Positions 44,984 through 53,757 of a stretch of DNA of 64,000 bases are shown in pieces. Location: contig DHNQ01000016.1 in the NCBI GenBank assembly GCA_002409595.1, positions 58,246 through 122,245 on the forward strand. Reading direction: 5' to 3'. Both the position numbers and the translations under genes were made by a program. Below the pieces are notes generated by a model. It searched no databases, was not told the DNA's origin, and saw nothing but the letters and a program-made list of their open reading frames with translations. Source of the stretch: Dysgonomonas sp. UBA5412 (GTDB lineage Bacteria; Bacteroidota; Bacteroidia; Bacteroidales; Dysgonomonadaceae). Position 1 is the first letter of the stretch; every line of letters starts with the position of its first letter.

Positions 44984-45391
44984 TTAATTTTGATTTTCTT
45001 TGTTTAACGTATCTACGTGAAGAGTAACATGGTTCGAACGTTTACGAATTCTGTATCCTCTACCTTGTGGAGCGGGACGCATGCGTTTTAGCATAGTACC
45101 TCCATCTACGTTTATTAACGACACAAATAACTCACCACCTTCTGCTTTACGCTCATTTTTAGCTTCCCAATTTGCGATAGCAGAACGTAATAGTTTTTCT
45201 AATCTAGCAGCAGCTTCTTTATTTGAGTATTTCAATACACCAAGCGCTTTGAATGCTTCCATTCCACGAATCATATCAGCTACTAGGCGCATTTTTCGTG
45301 GTGAAGTTGGTACATTGTTCAACTTGGCAAAAGAAATGGTTTTCAAAGCTTCCTTTCTTTTTTCAGCTGTTATTCTTTTTCTAGCACCCAT
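44984..45391 (-). CDS. rplV: 50S ribosomal protein L22
   Basis: Its long beta-hairpin lines the peptide exit tunnel. 135 residues; LNNVPTSPRKMRLVADMIRG and the hairpin GGTMLKRMRPAPQGRGYRIR are present. An N-terminal basic extension (GARKRITAEKRKEALK) precedes the usual start of the core. Confidence 0.97.
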   Translation of the reverse strand: MGARKRITAEKRKEALKTISFAKLNNVPTSPRKMRLVADMIRGMEAFKALGVLKYSNKEAAARLEKLLRSAIANWEAKNERKAEGGELFVSLINVDGGTMLKRMRPAPQGRGYRIRKRSNHVTLHVDTLNKENQN

Positions 45392-45436
45392 TATTTTAAT
45401 GTTTTCTTTTTATTAATTTATTGGCTTCTGCTCCAA

Positions 45437-45706
45437 TTACTTTTTCTTATTACCTCCGTGACCACGGAATGTACGTGTAAGTGAGAATTCTCCCAGCTTA
45501 TGTCCAACCATATTTTCTGTCACATACACCGGAATAAATTTATTCCCGTTATGAACAGCAATAGTATGGCCAACAAAATCCGGAGAGATCATTGAAGCCC
45601 TTGCCCATGTCTTAACTACAGCTTTCTTACCTGACTCATTCATAGCCAAGACTTTTTTCTCAAGCTTAACATTAATATACGGGCCTTTTTTTAACGAACG
45701 ACTCAT
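45437..45706 (-). CDS. rpsS: 30S ribosomal protein S19
   Basis: Head protein contacting S13 and the A-site finger. 89 residues; SRSLKKGPYINVKLEKKV at the start and KLGEFSLTRTFRGHGGNKKK at the end. Confidence 0.97.
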   Translation of the reverse strand: MSRSLKKGPYINVKLEKKVLAMNESGKKAVVKTWARASMISPDFVGHTIAVHNGNKFIPVYVTENMVGHKLGEFSLTRTFRGHGGNKKK

Positions 45707-45730
45707 AATTTCTATTAATTAATCAGGTTA

Positions 45731-46555
45731 TTATTTCTTTCTTCTTTCGATTATGTACTTAGAAGAATGTTTCTTAGGAGCTCTTGTTTTAAGACCCTTA
45801 GAATACAATCCTTTACGTGATCTTGGGTGACCTCCCGAAGCGCGACCTTCACCACCACCCATTGGGTGATCGACAGGATTCATTACTACACCACGGTTGC
45901 GAGGGCGACGTCCAAGCCAACGAGAGCGTCCGGCTTTACCTGATTTTTCAAGAGCATGATCTGAATTACCTACACTACCAATTGTAGCTTTACAAGCCAA
46001 TAAGATTTTACGTGTTTCGCCTGAAGGCATTCTTATAATAGCATAATTTCCTTCGCGTGAAGTCAACTGTGCAAAAGTACCTGCTGAACGAATCATTTTA
46101 GCACCTTGTCCTGGGCGTAATTCGATGTTATGAATAACTGTACCGATTGGAATCTTTGCCAACGGCAATGCATTTCCAACTTCAGGAGCAGCATCAGCTC
46201 CCGACATCACTGTCTGACCTACCTGTAATCCTTCTGGAGCTAAGATATAAGTTTTTGCTCCATCTGCATAATACAACAAAGCGATACGAGCCGAACGATT
46301 CGGATCGTATTCTATTGATTTTACAGAGGCTGGTACTCCGTCTTTTGTTCTCTTGAAGTCGATAAGTCTGAAGCTTCTTTTGTGACCGCCTCCAAGATAA
46401 CGCATTGTCATCTTACCTTGGTTGTTACGACCTCCAGACGTGTTCTTTCCGACTACAAGGGATTTCTCTGGTACACTTGCAGTGATTTCTTCGAATGTAC
46501 CAATAATTTTGTGTCTCTGCCCCGGTGTTGTGGGCTTTAATTTACGTACTGCCAT
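45731..46555 (-). CDS. rplB: 50S ribosomal protein L2
   Basis: Universal protein close to the peptidyl transferase centre and required for subunit joining. 274 residues; GGGHKRSFRLIDFKR in the RNA-binding core and the C-terminal NPVDHPMGGGEGRASGG. The histidine that corresponds to Escherichia coli His229 (VDHP) is kept, while the second His of HPHGGG is Met here. Confidence 0.97.
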   Translation of the reverse strand: MAVRKLKPTTPGQRHKIIGTFEEITASVPEKSLVVGKNTSGGRNNQGKMTMRYLGGGHKRSFRLIDFKRTKDGVPASVKSIEYDPNRSARIALLYYADGAKTYILAPEGLQVGQTVMSGADAAPEVGNALPLAKIPIGTVIHNIELRPGQGAKMIRSAGTFAQLTSREGNYAIIRMPSGETRKILLACKATIGSVGNSDHALEKSGKAGRSRWLGRRPRNRGVVMNPVDHPMGGGEGRASGGHPRSRKGLYSKGLKTRAPKKHSSKYIIERRKK

Positions 46556-46563
46556 TTGTTTAT

Positions 46564-46857
46564 TTAGATATTACTAAAAAAGTCTATACTTTCACCATCT
46601 TTCAAGGTGATTATCGCTTTTTTGAAAGCCGGAGTTTTACCGCTGATTACACCAGCTTTGGTGTAACGGCTTTTGCGTTTTCCATTGTAGTTCATAGTAT
46701 TTACAGACTCAACAGTAACGCCATAAAGCTCTTCGATAGCTTTCTTTATCTCCACTTTGTTTGCACTTGGAGCAACACGAAAACCATAACGATTTGAGAA
46801 TTTTTCTGAAATCGCTGTTTGTTTTTCCGTCAATATTGGTTTAATTATAATTCCCAT
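46564..46857 (-). CDS. rplW: 50S ribosomal protein L23
   Basis: Docking site for trigger factor and SRP at the tunnel exit. 97 residues; IIKPILTEKQTAISE at the start and the loop GKRKSRYTKAGVISGKTPAFKKAIITL. Confidence 0.97.
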   Translation of the reverse strand: MGIIIKPILTEKQTAISEKFSNRYGFRVAPSANKVEIKKAIEELYGVTVESVNTMNYNGKRKSRYTKAGVISGKTPAFKKAIITLKDGESIDFFSNI

Positions 46858-46867
46858 AATACCCTCC

Positions 46868-47500
46868 TTATGCTTTTAATAAAAGATTATCTATAACAGC
46901 AACCGAAGACTCAGCCAACACTAGACTTGTACAGTTAAGTATTGAATAAGTATTTAAATCAGAAGCTTTTACAACTTTAACTCTTTCTAAATTACGAGCC
47001 GACAAATATACATTTTTATTTTGATCTGGCAAAACTAGAAGTATCTTTTTATCAGCCACTTGCAAACTTTTAGCTAATGCTACAAAATCCTTAGTTTTTG
47101 GTGCATCGAAAGAAAGGTCTTCAATCACTAGGATCTGATTATCTTTAGCTTTTGTAGCTAAGGCAGATTTACGTGCAAGTTGTTTTACTTTCTTATTTAG
47201 TTTGAAGCTGTAATCTCTTGGTTTTGGACCAAATACACGAGCACCACCTACTAGGATAGGAGATTTGATATCGCCACGACGTGCGCCACCGCCTCCTTTT
47301 TGTTTAATCAGCTTACGTGTACTACCTGATAGTTCACTTCTTTCTTTTGTTTTGTGAGTTCCCTGACGTTGGTTCGCAAGGTACTGTTTCACATCTAACC
47401 AAAGAACATGTTCGTTAGGCTCAATTCCATAAATAGCATCATTCAACGCTACTTTTTTGCCGGTATCTTTACCGTTTTTATCTAATACACTCAGTTCCAT
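46868..47500 (-). CDS. rplD: 50S ribosomal protein L4
   Basis: Assembly protein whose loop reaches the exit tunnel constriction; it also represses the S10 operon in Escherichia coli. 210 residues; RQGTHKTKERSELSGSTRK, KQKGGGGARRGDIKSP in the loop and VIEDLSFDAPKTKDF later. Shares one base with the rplC stop. Confidence 0.97.
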   Translation of the reverse strand: MELSVLDKNGKDTGKKVALNDAIYGIEPNEHVLWLDVKQYLANQRQGTHKTKERSELSGSTRKLIKQKGGGGARRGDIKSPILVGGARVFGPKPRDYSFKLNKKVKQLARKSALATKAKDNQILVIEDLSFDAPKTKDFVALAKSLQVADKKILLVLPDQNKNVYLSARNLERVKVVKASDLNTYSILNCTSLVLAESSVAVIDNLLLKA

Positions 47501-48114
47501 TATTTCTCAATTAATACGATTGAACCTTTACTTCCCGGTACAGAACCTTTTATCAACAAAAGATTATGTTCTGGAATCACTTTAATAATTTCAAGGTTTT
47601 GGACAGTTGTACGGGCATTACCCATTTGTCCAGCCATTCTTGTTCCTTTAAACACCTTTGCAGGGTATGAACAAGCACCAATAGAACCTGGAGCACGAAG
47701 ACGGTTGTGCTGACCCAAAGTAGCTTGTCCTACACCACCAAAGTTGTGACGTTTAACAACACCTTGAAATCCTTTACCTTTCGATGTTCCAATCACATCT
47801 ACATATTCTACTCCATCGAAGAAGTCTACTGTAAGCACATCTCCTGCCTTACGTCCTTCTATTCCTTTGAACTCGGCCAAGTGTCTTTGGGGAGCTACTC
47901 CAGCTTTTTTGAAATGTCCTGCCTGAGGTTTAGCCGTATGCTTGTCTTTCTTTTCAACAAAGCCTAGCTGAACTGCCTCATAACCGTCTTTTTCAACTGT
48001 TTTTACCTGAGTAACAACACAAGGACCCACTTCGATAACAGTGCATGGAACATTTTTTCCCTCGGCACTGAAAACGGATGTCATTCCGATTTTTTTTCCT
48101 AATAATCCTGGCAT
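47500..48114 (-). CDS. rplC: 50S ribosomal protein L3
   Basis: One of the first proteins to assemble on 23S rRNA; its long loop points at the peptidyl transferase centre. 204 residues; MPGLLGKKIGMTSVF, then SKGKGFQGVVKRHNFGG and GSIGACSYPAKVFKGTRMAG. The Gln that is methylated in Escherichia coli L3 has its counterpart near GQATLGQHN. Confidence 0.97.
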   Translation of the reverse strand: MPGLLGKKIGMTSVFSAEGKNVPCTVIEVGPCVVTQVKTVEKDGYEAVQLGFVEKKDKHTAKPQAGHFKKAGVAPQRHLAEFKGIEGRKAGDVLTVDFFDGVEYVDVIGTSKGKGFQGVVKRHNFGGVGQATLGQHNRLRAPGSIGACSYPAKVFKGTRMAGQMGNARTTVQNLEIIKVIPEHNLLLIKGSVPGSKGSIVLIEK

Positions 48115-48151
48115 TTCTATTAATATTTATTTAAACTAGTATAAATTTTCA

Positions 48152-48457
48152 TCAAACTTTAATTTCAACTTCTACTCCACTTGGCAATTCAAGCTTCATA
48201 AGTGCGTCTACTGTTTTTGCTGTTGAACTGTAAATATCAATCAGTCTTTTATAAGAAGACAACTCGAATTGTTCGCGAGATTTCTTATTAACGAAAGTTG
48301 AACGGTTCACAGTAAAGATACGTTTGTGTGTTGGTAACGGAATTGGACCGCTCACTACAGCTCCGGTAGCTTTTACTGTTTTAACGATTTTCTCAGCAGA
48401 TTTGTCCACCAATGTGTAATCGTAAGATTTTAGTTTAATTCTAATTTTTTGACTCAT
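48152..48457 (-). CDS. rpsJ: 30S ribosomal protein S10
   Basis: Head protein that also serves as NusE in antitermination complexes. 101 residues; IRIKLKSYDYTLVDKSAEKIV and GPIPLPTHKRIFTVNRSTFV. First gene of the S10 block; a 12-bp hairpin lies between fusA and this gene. Confidence 0.97.
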   Translation of the reverse strand: MSQKIRIKLKSYDYTLVDKSAEKIVKTVKATGAVVSGPIPLPTHKRIFTVNRSTFVNKKSREQFELSSYKRLIDIYSSTAKTVDALMKLELPSGVEVEIKV

Positions 48458-48503
48458 TGTCTTTTTTAATTAGTTATTTAAAATTGTTATTTAAAAATAT
48501 AGA

Positions 48504-48539
48504 AGACTGCGATTAAGAGTCATTTACTAATCGCAGTCT
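48504..48539 (-). terminator. Hairpin between fusA and rpsJ (possible attenuator)
   Basis: Twelve-bp perfect stem AGACTGCGATTA (48504-48515) with 48528-48539 and a 12-base loop, beginning 7 bases past the fusA stop. On the minus strand it is followed by TTCTATATTTTTAAA, a weak U-tract. It could partly uncouple the str block from the S10 block. Confidence 0.6.
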
Positions 48540-48545
48540 ATAATA

Positions 48546-50669
48546 TTATTTTATCAAGTCAACACGTCCTTTTACATCAGTTAATACCTGACGTGCAATG
48601 GATGCCGAAACTATCTCGTAATGAGAGAATGTCATTGCTGAAGTAGCTCTACCTGAAGTAATAGTTCTCAAAGAGGTTACATAGCCAAACATTTCTGCTA
48701 AAGGCACTTTTGCTTTCACAATACGTGCTCCTGAACGGCTAGATTCCATCCCTTCAACTTGTCCACGACGTTTGTTCAAGTCTGAGATAACATCTCCCAT
48801 ACTTTCTTCCGGTGTAACAACTTCCAGTTTCATTATCGGTTCCAACAATACAGGGCTTGCTTTTTCAGATGCGCTCTTAAATGCAAATTTAGCACAAAGC
48901 TCAAATGACAATTGGTCAGAGTCGACTGTATGATAAGATCCATCAACAAGTACTACTTTCAATTTGTCAAGGGCATATCCTGCCAGTACACCATTTTTCA
49001 TAGCGATAGCAAAACCTTTTTGAACTGAAGGGATAAATTCTTTTGGAACGTTACCACCTTTCACTTCGTCAACAAATTGTAAGTCTCCTTCAAAACCTTC
49101 GTCTGCAGGACCTACTTTCACAATAATATCGGCAAATTTACCACGACCTCCGGATTGTTTCTTATAAACTTCGCGAAGCTCAACAGTTTGAGTAATTGCT
49201 TCTTTATATGAAACTTGAGGACGACCTTGGTTACATTCAACTTTGAACTCACGTTTCAAACGGTCGATGATAATTTCAAGGTGAAGCTCACCCATACCTT
49301 CGATAATTGTTTGACCTGAGTCTTCGTCTGTATGTACACGGAATGTAGGATCTTCTTCTGAAAGTTTTGCTAAACCATTAGAAAGTTTATCTACATCTTT
49401 TTGAGTCATTGGCTCAATTGCAATTCCGATAACCGGTTCAGGGAAGTCCATTGCTTCAAGAACAATCGGATTGTTCTCATCACACAATGTGTCTCCTGTA
49501 CGAATATCCTTAAATCCAACTCCTGCACCAATATCACCACAACCGATAACATCTTTTGGGTTTTGTTTGTTTGAATGCATTTGGAACAAACGAGAAATAC
49601 GCTCTCTCTTATCTGAACGAGGATTGTATACGTATGATCCGGCAGGTAATTCTCCTGAATATACACGGAAGAAACACAAACGACCTACGAATGGGTCGGT
49701 AGCGATCTTAAATGCCAAAGCACACATCGGTTCGTCCGGACTTGGATGACGTACTATTTGCTTGTCTGTTCTTGGGTCAATTCCTTCAATAGCCGGAGTA
49801 TCTAATGGACTAGGTAAGAATTTACATACTGCATCCAAAAGAGGTTGAACTCCTTTGTTTTTGAAAGATGAGCCTAACAACATTGGATTTATCTGCATAG
49901 ACAGAGTTCCTATACGAAGAGCAGTAATAATCTCCTCTTCTGTGATTGTAGACGGATCGTCGAAGAATTTTTCCATTAGAGTTTCATCACATTCTGCGAT
50001 TCTTTCTAACATTTTTTCTCTCCACTCTTCGGCTTCGGCTAAAACATCAGCTGGAATTTCATCCAACTCATAGTCTGCACCCATTGTTTCATCGTGCCAA
50101 TACATGGCCTTCATTGTAACAAGGTCTACAATACCTTTAAAGCCTTCTTCTGCTCCAATTGGAACTTGAATAGGACAAGGGGTTGCTCCTAATACGTCTT
50201 TAACTTGACGAACTACCTCGAAGAAATCTGCTCCAGAGCGGTCCATCTTGTTAACGTAACATATACGAGGCACTTTATATTTATCAGCTTGACGCCAAAC
50301 TGTTTCAGATTGAGGTTCAACACCACCTACTGCACAGAATGTAGCAACAGCTCCATCAAGAATACGCAACGAACGCTCTACTTCTACAGTAAAGTCAACG
50401 TGTCCGGGAGTATCAATCAGGTTGATCTTAAATAATTCGTTATCAAATTTCCACTGGGTAGTTGTTGCCGCAGAAGTGATTGTAATACCACGTTCTTGCT
50501 CTTGCGCCATCCAGTCCATAGTGGCAGTACCATCATGGGTTTCTCCAATTTTATGAGTCAACCCTGTATAAAACAGAATACGTTCAGAAGTTGTAGTTTT
50601 ACCAGCATCAATGTGAGCCATGATACCGATATTTCTTGTATTTCTTAACGTGTCTAAAACTTTTGCCAT
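48546..50669 (-). CDS. fusA: Elongation factor G
   Basis: GTPase that drives tRNA-mRNA translocation. 707 residues with G1 AHIDAGKTT, G2 RGITITSAA, G3 DTPGHVDF and G4 NKMD, followed by domains II-V; the domain IV loop segment GSYHTVDSDQLSFELCAK is present. The GTPase residues are intact, so this is the canonical EF-G rather than the GTPase-poor EF-G2 described in Bacteroides. No tuf gene follows. Between rpsG (24 bases) and rpsJ (88 bases). Confidence 0.97.
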   Translation of the reverse strand: MAKVLDTLRNTRNIGIMAHIDAGKTTTSERILFYTGLTHKIGETHDGTATMDWMAQEQERGITITSAATTTQWKFDNELFKINLIDTPGHVDFTVEVERSLRILDGAVATFCAVGGVEPQSETVWRQADKYKVPRICYVNKMDRSGADFFEVVRQVKDVLGATPCPIQVPIGAEEGFKGIVDLVTMKAMYWHDETMGADYELDEIPADVLAEAEEWREKMLERIAECDETLMEKFFDDPSTITEEEIITALRIGTLSMQINPMLLGSSFKNKGVQPLLDAVCKFLPSPLDTPAIEGIDPRTDKQIVRHPSPDEPMCALAFKIATDPFVGRLCFFRVYSGELPAGSYVYNPRSDKRERISRLFQMHSNKQNPKDVIGCGDIGAGVGFKDIRTGDTLCDENNPIVLEAMDFPEPVIGIAIEPMTQKDVDKLSNGLAKLSEEDPTFRVHTDEDSGQTIIEGMGELHLEIIIDRLKREFKVECNQGRPQVSYKEAITQTVELREVYKKQSGGRGKFADIIVKVGPADEGFEGDLQFVDEVKGGNVPKEFIPSVQKGFAIAMKNGVLAGYALDKLKVVLVDGSYHTVDSDQLSFELCAKFAFKSASEKASPVLLEPIMKLEVVTPEESMGDVISDLNKRRGQVEGMESSRSGARIVKAKVPLAEMFGYVTSLRTITSGRATSAMTFSHYEIVSASIARQVLTDVKGRVDLIK

Positions 50670-50693
50670 CGTTTTTTTTACTCCTTACTTATG

Positions 50694-51170
50694 TTAAAAT
50701 CTGAAATGAGCGAATGCACGGTTAGCTTCAGCCATCTTATGCATATCTTCTTTTCTCTTGAATGCTCCACCTTGGTTGTTGAAAGCATCTGTAATCTCAG
50801 CAGCTAATTTATCTGCCATAGTTTTCCCACCTCTCTTGCGAGCATATAGGATCAGATTTTTCATACAAATTGATTCTTTTCTATCAGGGCGAATTTCAGT
50901 AGGAACCTGAAATGTAGCTCCACCTACACGGCGAGACTTCACTTCTACTTGTGGGGTTACATTATCTAGTGCTGCTTTCCATATTTCAAGGGAAGATCTC
51001 TCTTCGTTAGGCAATTTCTTCTTCACAGATTCTAAAGCTGTATAGAAAATATCGAATGCAGTAGACTTTTTACCGTCGTACATTAAATGGTTAACAAATT
51101 TTGTAACCTTTACATCACCGAAAACAGGATCTGGAAGGATCTGTCTTTTCTTTGGTTTTGCTTTTCTCAT
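50694..51170 (-). CDS. rpsG: 30S ribosomal protein S7
   Basis: Assembly initiator of the 30S head and contact of the E-site tRNA; it represses the str operon in Escherichia coli. 158 residues; KFVNHLMYDGKKSTAFDIFY, the beta-hairpin VEVKSRRVGGATFQVPTE and AFNNQGGAFKRKEDMHKMAEANRAFAHFRF-type C-terminus. The 162-base gap upstream, to rpsL, is the longest in the cluster. Confidence 0.97.
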   Translation of the reverse strand: MRKAKPKKRQILPDPVFGDVKVTKFVNHLMYDGKKSTAFDIFYTALESVKKKLPNEERSSLEIWKAALDNVTPQVEVKSRRVGGATFQVPTEIRPDRKESICMKNLILYARKRGGKTMADKLAAEITDAFNNQGGAFKRKEDMHKMAEANRAFAHFRF

Positions 51171-51332
51171 TTTTTGCTTAAAATTTCGTTTTTGTTTTTG
51201 GTTGCCAATTTTGCGATGTCTTCAACGATTCCGCCGAACCATTTACTCAACCCATATATAGCCTATCCAATAAACTTAAACCGTTTTAATACTTTAATTA
51301 AAAATCTCGGTTAAAGGGATTACTAATGGTTT
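51171..51332 (-). other. 162-base spacer between rpsL and rpsG
   Basis: The largest gap within the cluster. No reading frame, TAnnTTTG box or strong hairpin was found, but S7 feedback in Escherichia coli acts in this spacing region, so an RNA site is possible. Confidence 0.3.
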
Positions 51333-51746
51333 TTATTTCTTTTTACCTTTAGCTGCTGCAGCTGGTGCTGCTCCCGGTTTAGGACGTTTTGCTCCGTACT
51401 TAGAGCGACGTTGTGTGCGGCCATTTACACCGGCAGTATCCAATGTACCACGTACAATGTGATAACGAACACCCGGAAGGTCTTTCACACGACCACCTCT
51501 AACAAGTACAATAGAGTGCTCTTGCAAGTTATGTCCTTCTCCAGGAATATAAGCATTCACCTCTTTTGAGTTTGTTAAACGAACACGTGCTACTTTACGC
51601 ATCGCTGAGTTAGGTTTCTTAGGAGTAGTAGTGTACACACGGATACAAACACCTCTGCGTTGAGGGCAAGAATCTAGTGCACGAGATTTACTCTTTTCAA
51701 CCAAAACAGTACGTCCTTTTCTTACTAGTTGTTGAATTGTAGGCAT
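51333..51746 (-). CDS. rpsL: 30S ribosomal protein S12
   Basis: Decoding-centre protein. 137 residues; TTTPKKPNSAMRKVARVRL and RGGRVKDLPGVRYHIVRG keep the lysines whose change gives streptomycin resistance, so the allele looks wild type. The C-terminus carries a short Ala/Lys/Pro tail (KPGAAPAAAAKGKKK). First gene of the str-S10-spc-alpha cluster. Confidence 0.97.
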   Translation of the reverse strand: MPTIQQLVRKGRTVLVEKSKSRALDSCPQRRGVCIRVYTTTPKKPNSAMRKVARVRLTNSKEVNAYIPGEGHNLQEHSIVLVRGGRVKDLPGVRYHIVRGTLDTAGVNGRTQRRSKYGAKRPKPGAAPAAAAKGKKK

Positions 51747-51889
51747 CTTGTTTTAATCTTTAGAACTTTAAATTCAATTTTTATTATTACAATTATTCAA
51801 TTTTAAACAATACTATAAATACACGTTATCCCAATGACAATCAATATTCTGTCATCAAAATAAACCTATTTCACGCATTATTTGGGTTG

Positions 51890-51921
51890 CAAATTTAGAC
51901 ATAATCAATAAGATACACAAA
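51890..51921 (-). promoter_or_regulatory. Predicted promoter of the ribosomal protein cluster
   Basis: Minus-strand -33 TTTG (51918-51921) and -7 TAAATTTG (51890-51897) with a 20-base spacer. The resulting leader before rpsL would be about 135 bases, long enough for regulation. Confidence 0.6.
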
Positions 51922-51939
51922 TAATTGGATAAAAAATAT

Positions 51940-51978
51940 AAGAAAAAGCAGAACAAGAATAAAAGTCTTGTCCTGCTT
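51940..51978 (-). terminator. Intrinsic terminator after the FadL-like gene
   Basis: Stem of 13 positions with one mismatch (51946-51958 with 51966-51978), followed on the minus strand by CTTTTTCTTATATTTTTT. It partly overlaps the upstream edge of the rpsL promoter region. Confidence 0.78.
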
Positions 51979-52038
51979 AAGATGTATTCTAAATATTTTT
52001 GTATATCAAGTTTGCTTTACAACAGTTAACAAATTAAG

Positions 52039-53460
52039 TTAGAAGGTAAAGTCAACCCCTGCTGTAAAGATTTTATTAGTTCTTGTATATATATTTTTTG
52101 CATTATCACCCATAGCCTTTTCATAATTAGTATAATCAGTAAAGAAATACCCGATATTTATTTGAACGCTTTTGGATACATTTACAGCACCACCAAAACC
52201 TAATGAATACGAGTTAACAGAAAAGCTCAGATCTGATTGAAATTCATCGGTCGCACCATAACGGGTAATCTGTCCTCCGGTACTAACTAGAAACATTTTA
52301 TCTATCTGATACTCCAAGCCAAACAGATATTCGTTAGTTCCACCATTTAACGCCTTTTGTTTGCCTTTATCCATGCCTGCATCTTTGTCGAAAAAGTAGT
52401 GATAACCAACGTTTGCACTCAATTGGGGCAATATTTTATAGGAAGCTCCTATTGTAAACAAAGCAGGAACGTCATGATCAGTATTGACTCCATCTCCAAA
52501 CATACCGGTATTATTCTTTCCGGTATCATCTACCGAAGTTTTATTTTCTACATTCAATGATGTTTTAAACTCATATTTGGCTCCAATATTAAGATTCCCA
52601 TAGCCGAAGTTAACTCCTATAATCGGAGCAACTCCCCAACCCGTTTGTTTTGAACTAAGCTGCGCCCCTCCTTCTTGTCCGGCCTTCATAAACATATAGG
52701 CGGCATTAATCAATGTCTGAGGCTGACCGGCTGCTTCCATCTTAGGTATGGCCGCTTCAAGAATCGGACTAGGGCTGGCCATAATTCCTCCTGAACCAAT
52801 ATTTGTTTCCAAATTGCGCAAATATCCTTCATATTTATTATTCACTATACTCAAACGAAAACCTCCATAAACTGAAAACATCTTATTTATTTCATACGCT
52901 CCGCCTAATTGAGCTCCATAAATAAAATTACTGCCAGTCATATATTGGTCTACCGAATAACGATCGGGCTTCATCGCACCTCCCGTAAGTGTAGATATGA
53001 GTGTAGGCATTTGACTTACTGCTGTTTCGAACAAAGATAAACCATCACTAAAAGTGGCTTTTCCGCCTCCTCCAGTAACAGCTATACTTCCCGACAAAGC
53101 CCATTTGCCTTTTCTATATACACCTTGAAGGCTGGGTATAATAGGAGCCGAAGCAGTTCCTTCATATCTTTTTGTTGTCTCTCTGTTATAAGATTGAATA
53201 TAAGCTGGATTTGTAGCCGTAATAATACGTTTTTGGAAAGCACTCTGATTACTAAATGTAAAATGAAGCCCCTCTCCTAACTTAATTGTTCCTGCCGGAT
53301 TATAATAAGCGATATCTGCTCCTTGGGTAGAAGCCTCCAGAGACATAAGACGGGCAAACCGGGCACTCTGATTAGTGTTTGTCAATATTCCCCCGGCAAA
53401 AACTGTAGCCGAAAAGCTTAAACCAAGCAAAGCTGATGCTACAAATTTTATTTTATTCAT
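52039..53460 (-). CDS. OmpP1/FadL-family outer-membrane transporter
   Basis: Outer-membrane barrel for hydrophobic compounds such as fatty acids. 473 residues with a signal peptide (KIKFVASALLGLSFSATVFAGG) and the family N-terminal NQSARFARLMSLEASTQGADIAYYNPAGTI region, whose NPAG motif is diagnostic. The barrel ends with FTAGVDFTF (aromatic C-terminus). The ligand is not identifiable. It has a textbook promoter and its own terminator. Confidence 0.9.
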   Translation of the reverse strand: MNKIKFVASALLGLSFSATVFAGGILTNTNQSARFARLMSLEASTQGADIAYYNPAGTIKLGEGLHFTFSNQSAFQKRIITATNPAYIQSYNRETTKRYEGTASAPIIPSLQGVYRKGKWALSGSIAVTGGGGKATFSDGLSLFETAVSQMPTLISTLTGGAMKPDRYSVDQYMTGSNFIYGAQLGGAYEINKMFSVYGGFRLSIVNNKYEGYLRNLETNIGSGGIMASPSPILEAAIPKMEAAGQPQTLINAAYMFMKAGQEGGAQLSSKQTGWGVAPIIGVNFGYGNLNIGAKYEFKTSLNVENKTSVDDTGKNNTGMFGDGVNTDHDVPALFTIGASYKILPQLSANVGYHYFFDKDAGMDKGKQKALNGGTNEYLFGLEYQIDKMFLVSTGGQITRYGATDEFQSDLSFSVNSYSLGFGGAVNVSKSVQINIGYFFTDYTNYEKAMGDNAKNIYTRTNKIFTAGVDFTF

Positions 53461-53489
53461 ATTTTTCTAATTTGGTTAAATAAAGGGCA

Positions 53490-53519
53490 CAAAGATAGGT
53501 TTTAAAAATTAGTTTCAAA
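53490..53519 (-). promoter_or_regulatory. Predicted promoter of the FadL-like gene
   Basis: -33 TTTG (53516-53519) and -7 TATCTTTG (53490-53497) on the minus strand with an 18-base spacer, 30 bases before the ATG. Confidence 0.75.
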
Positions 53520-53707
53520 AGAAACTATGTTAAAAATAAAGCCATATATTATTGATACACAAACAATTATTGCACATGCAACTATATTGATTAAGCATTG
53601 AATACAAAGATATTAGTTAACATAAAGTCAGAAAAGTCCAACATTTGACATTGAGAATATTATCAATTATTATAAACTAATTTTGTTAGCCACAGAATAA
53701 AATATCC

Positions 53708-53715
53708 TATTTTTG
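53708..53715 (+). promoter_or_regulatory. Predicted -7 element for the MFS gene
   Basis: TATTTTTG, a full match to TAnnTTTG, 43 bases before the ATG. A TTTG at 53682-53685 is 22 bases upstream, slightly too far for a standard -33. Confidence 0.55.
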
Positions 53716-53757
53716 CACACCTAATAATTGCGCAAGCATACTAGAGACAATTAATTT

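Noticed and set aside
53605..53612. Second minus-strand TATCTTTG upstream of the FadL-like gene
   Set aside because: It lies about 145 bases before the start, while a complete -33/-7 promoter is present at 53490-53519.
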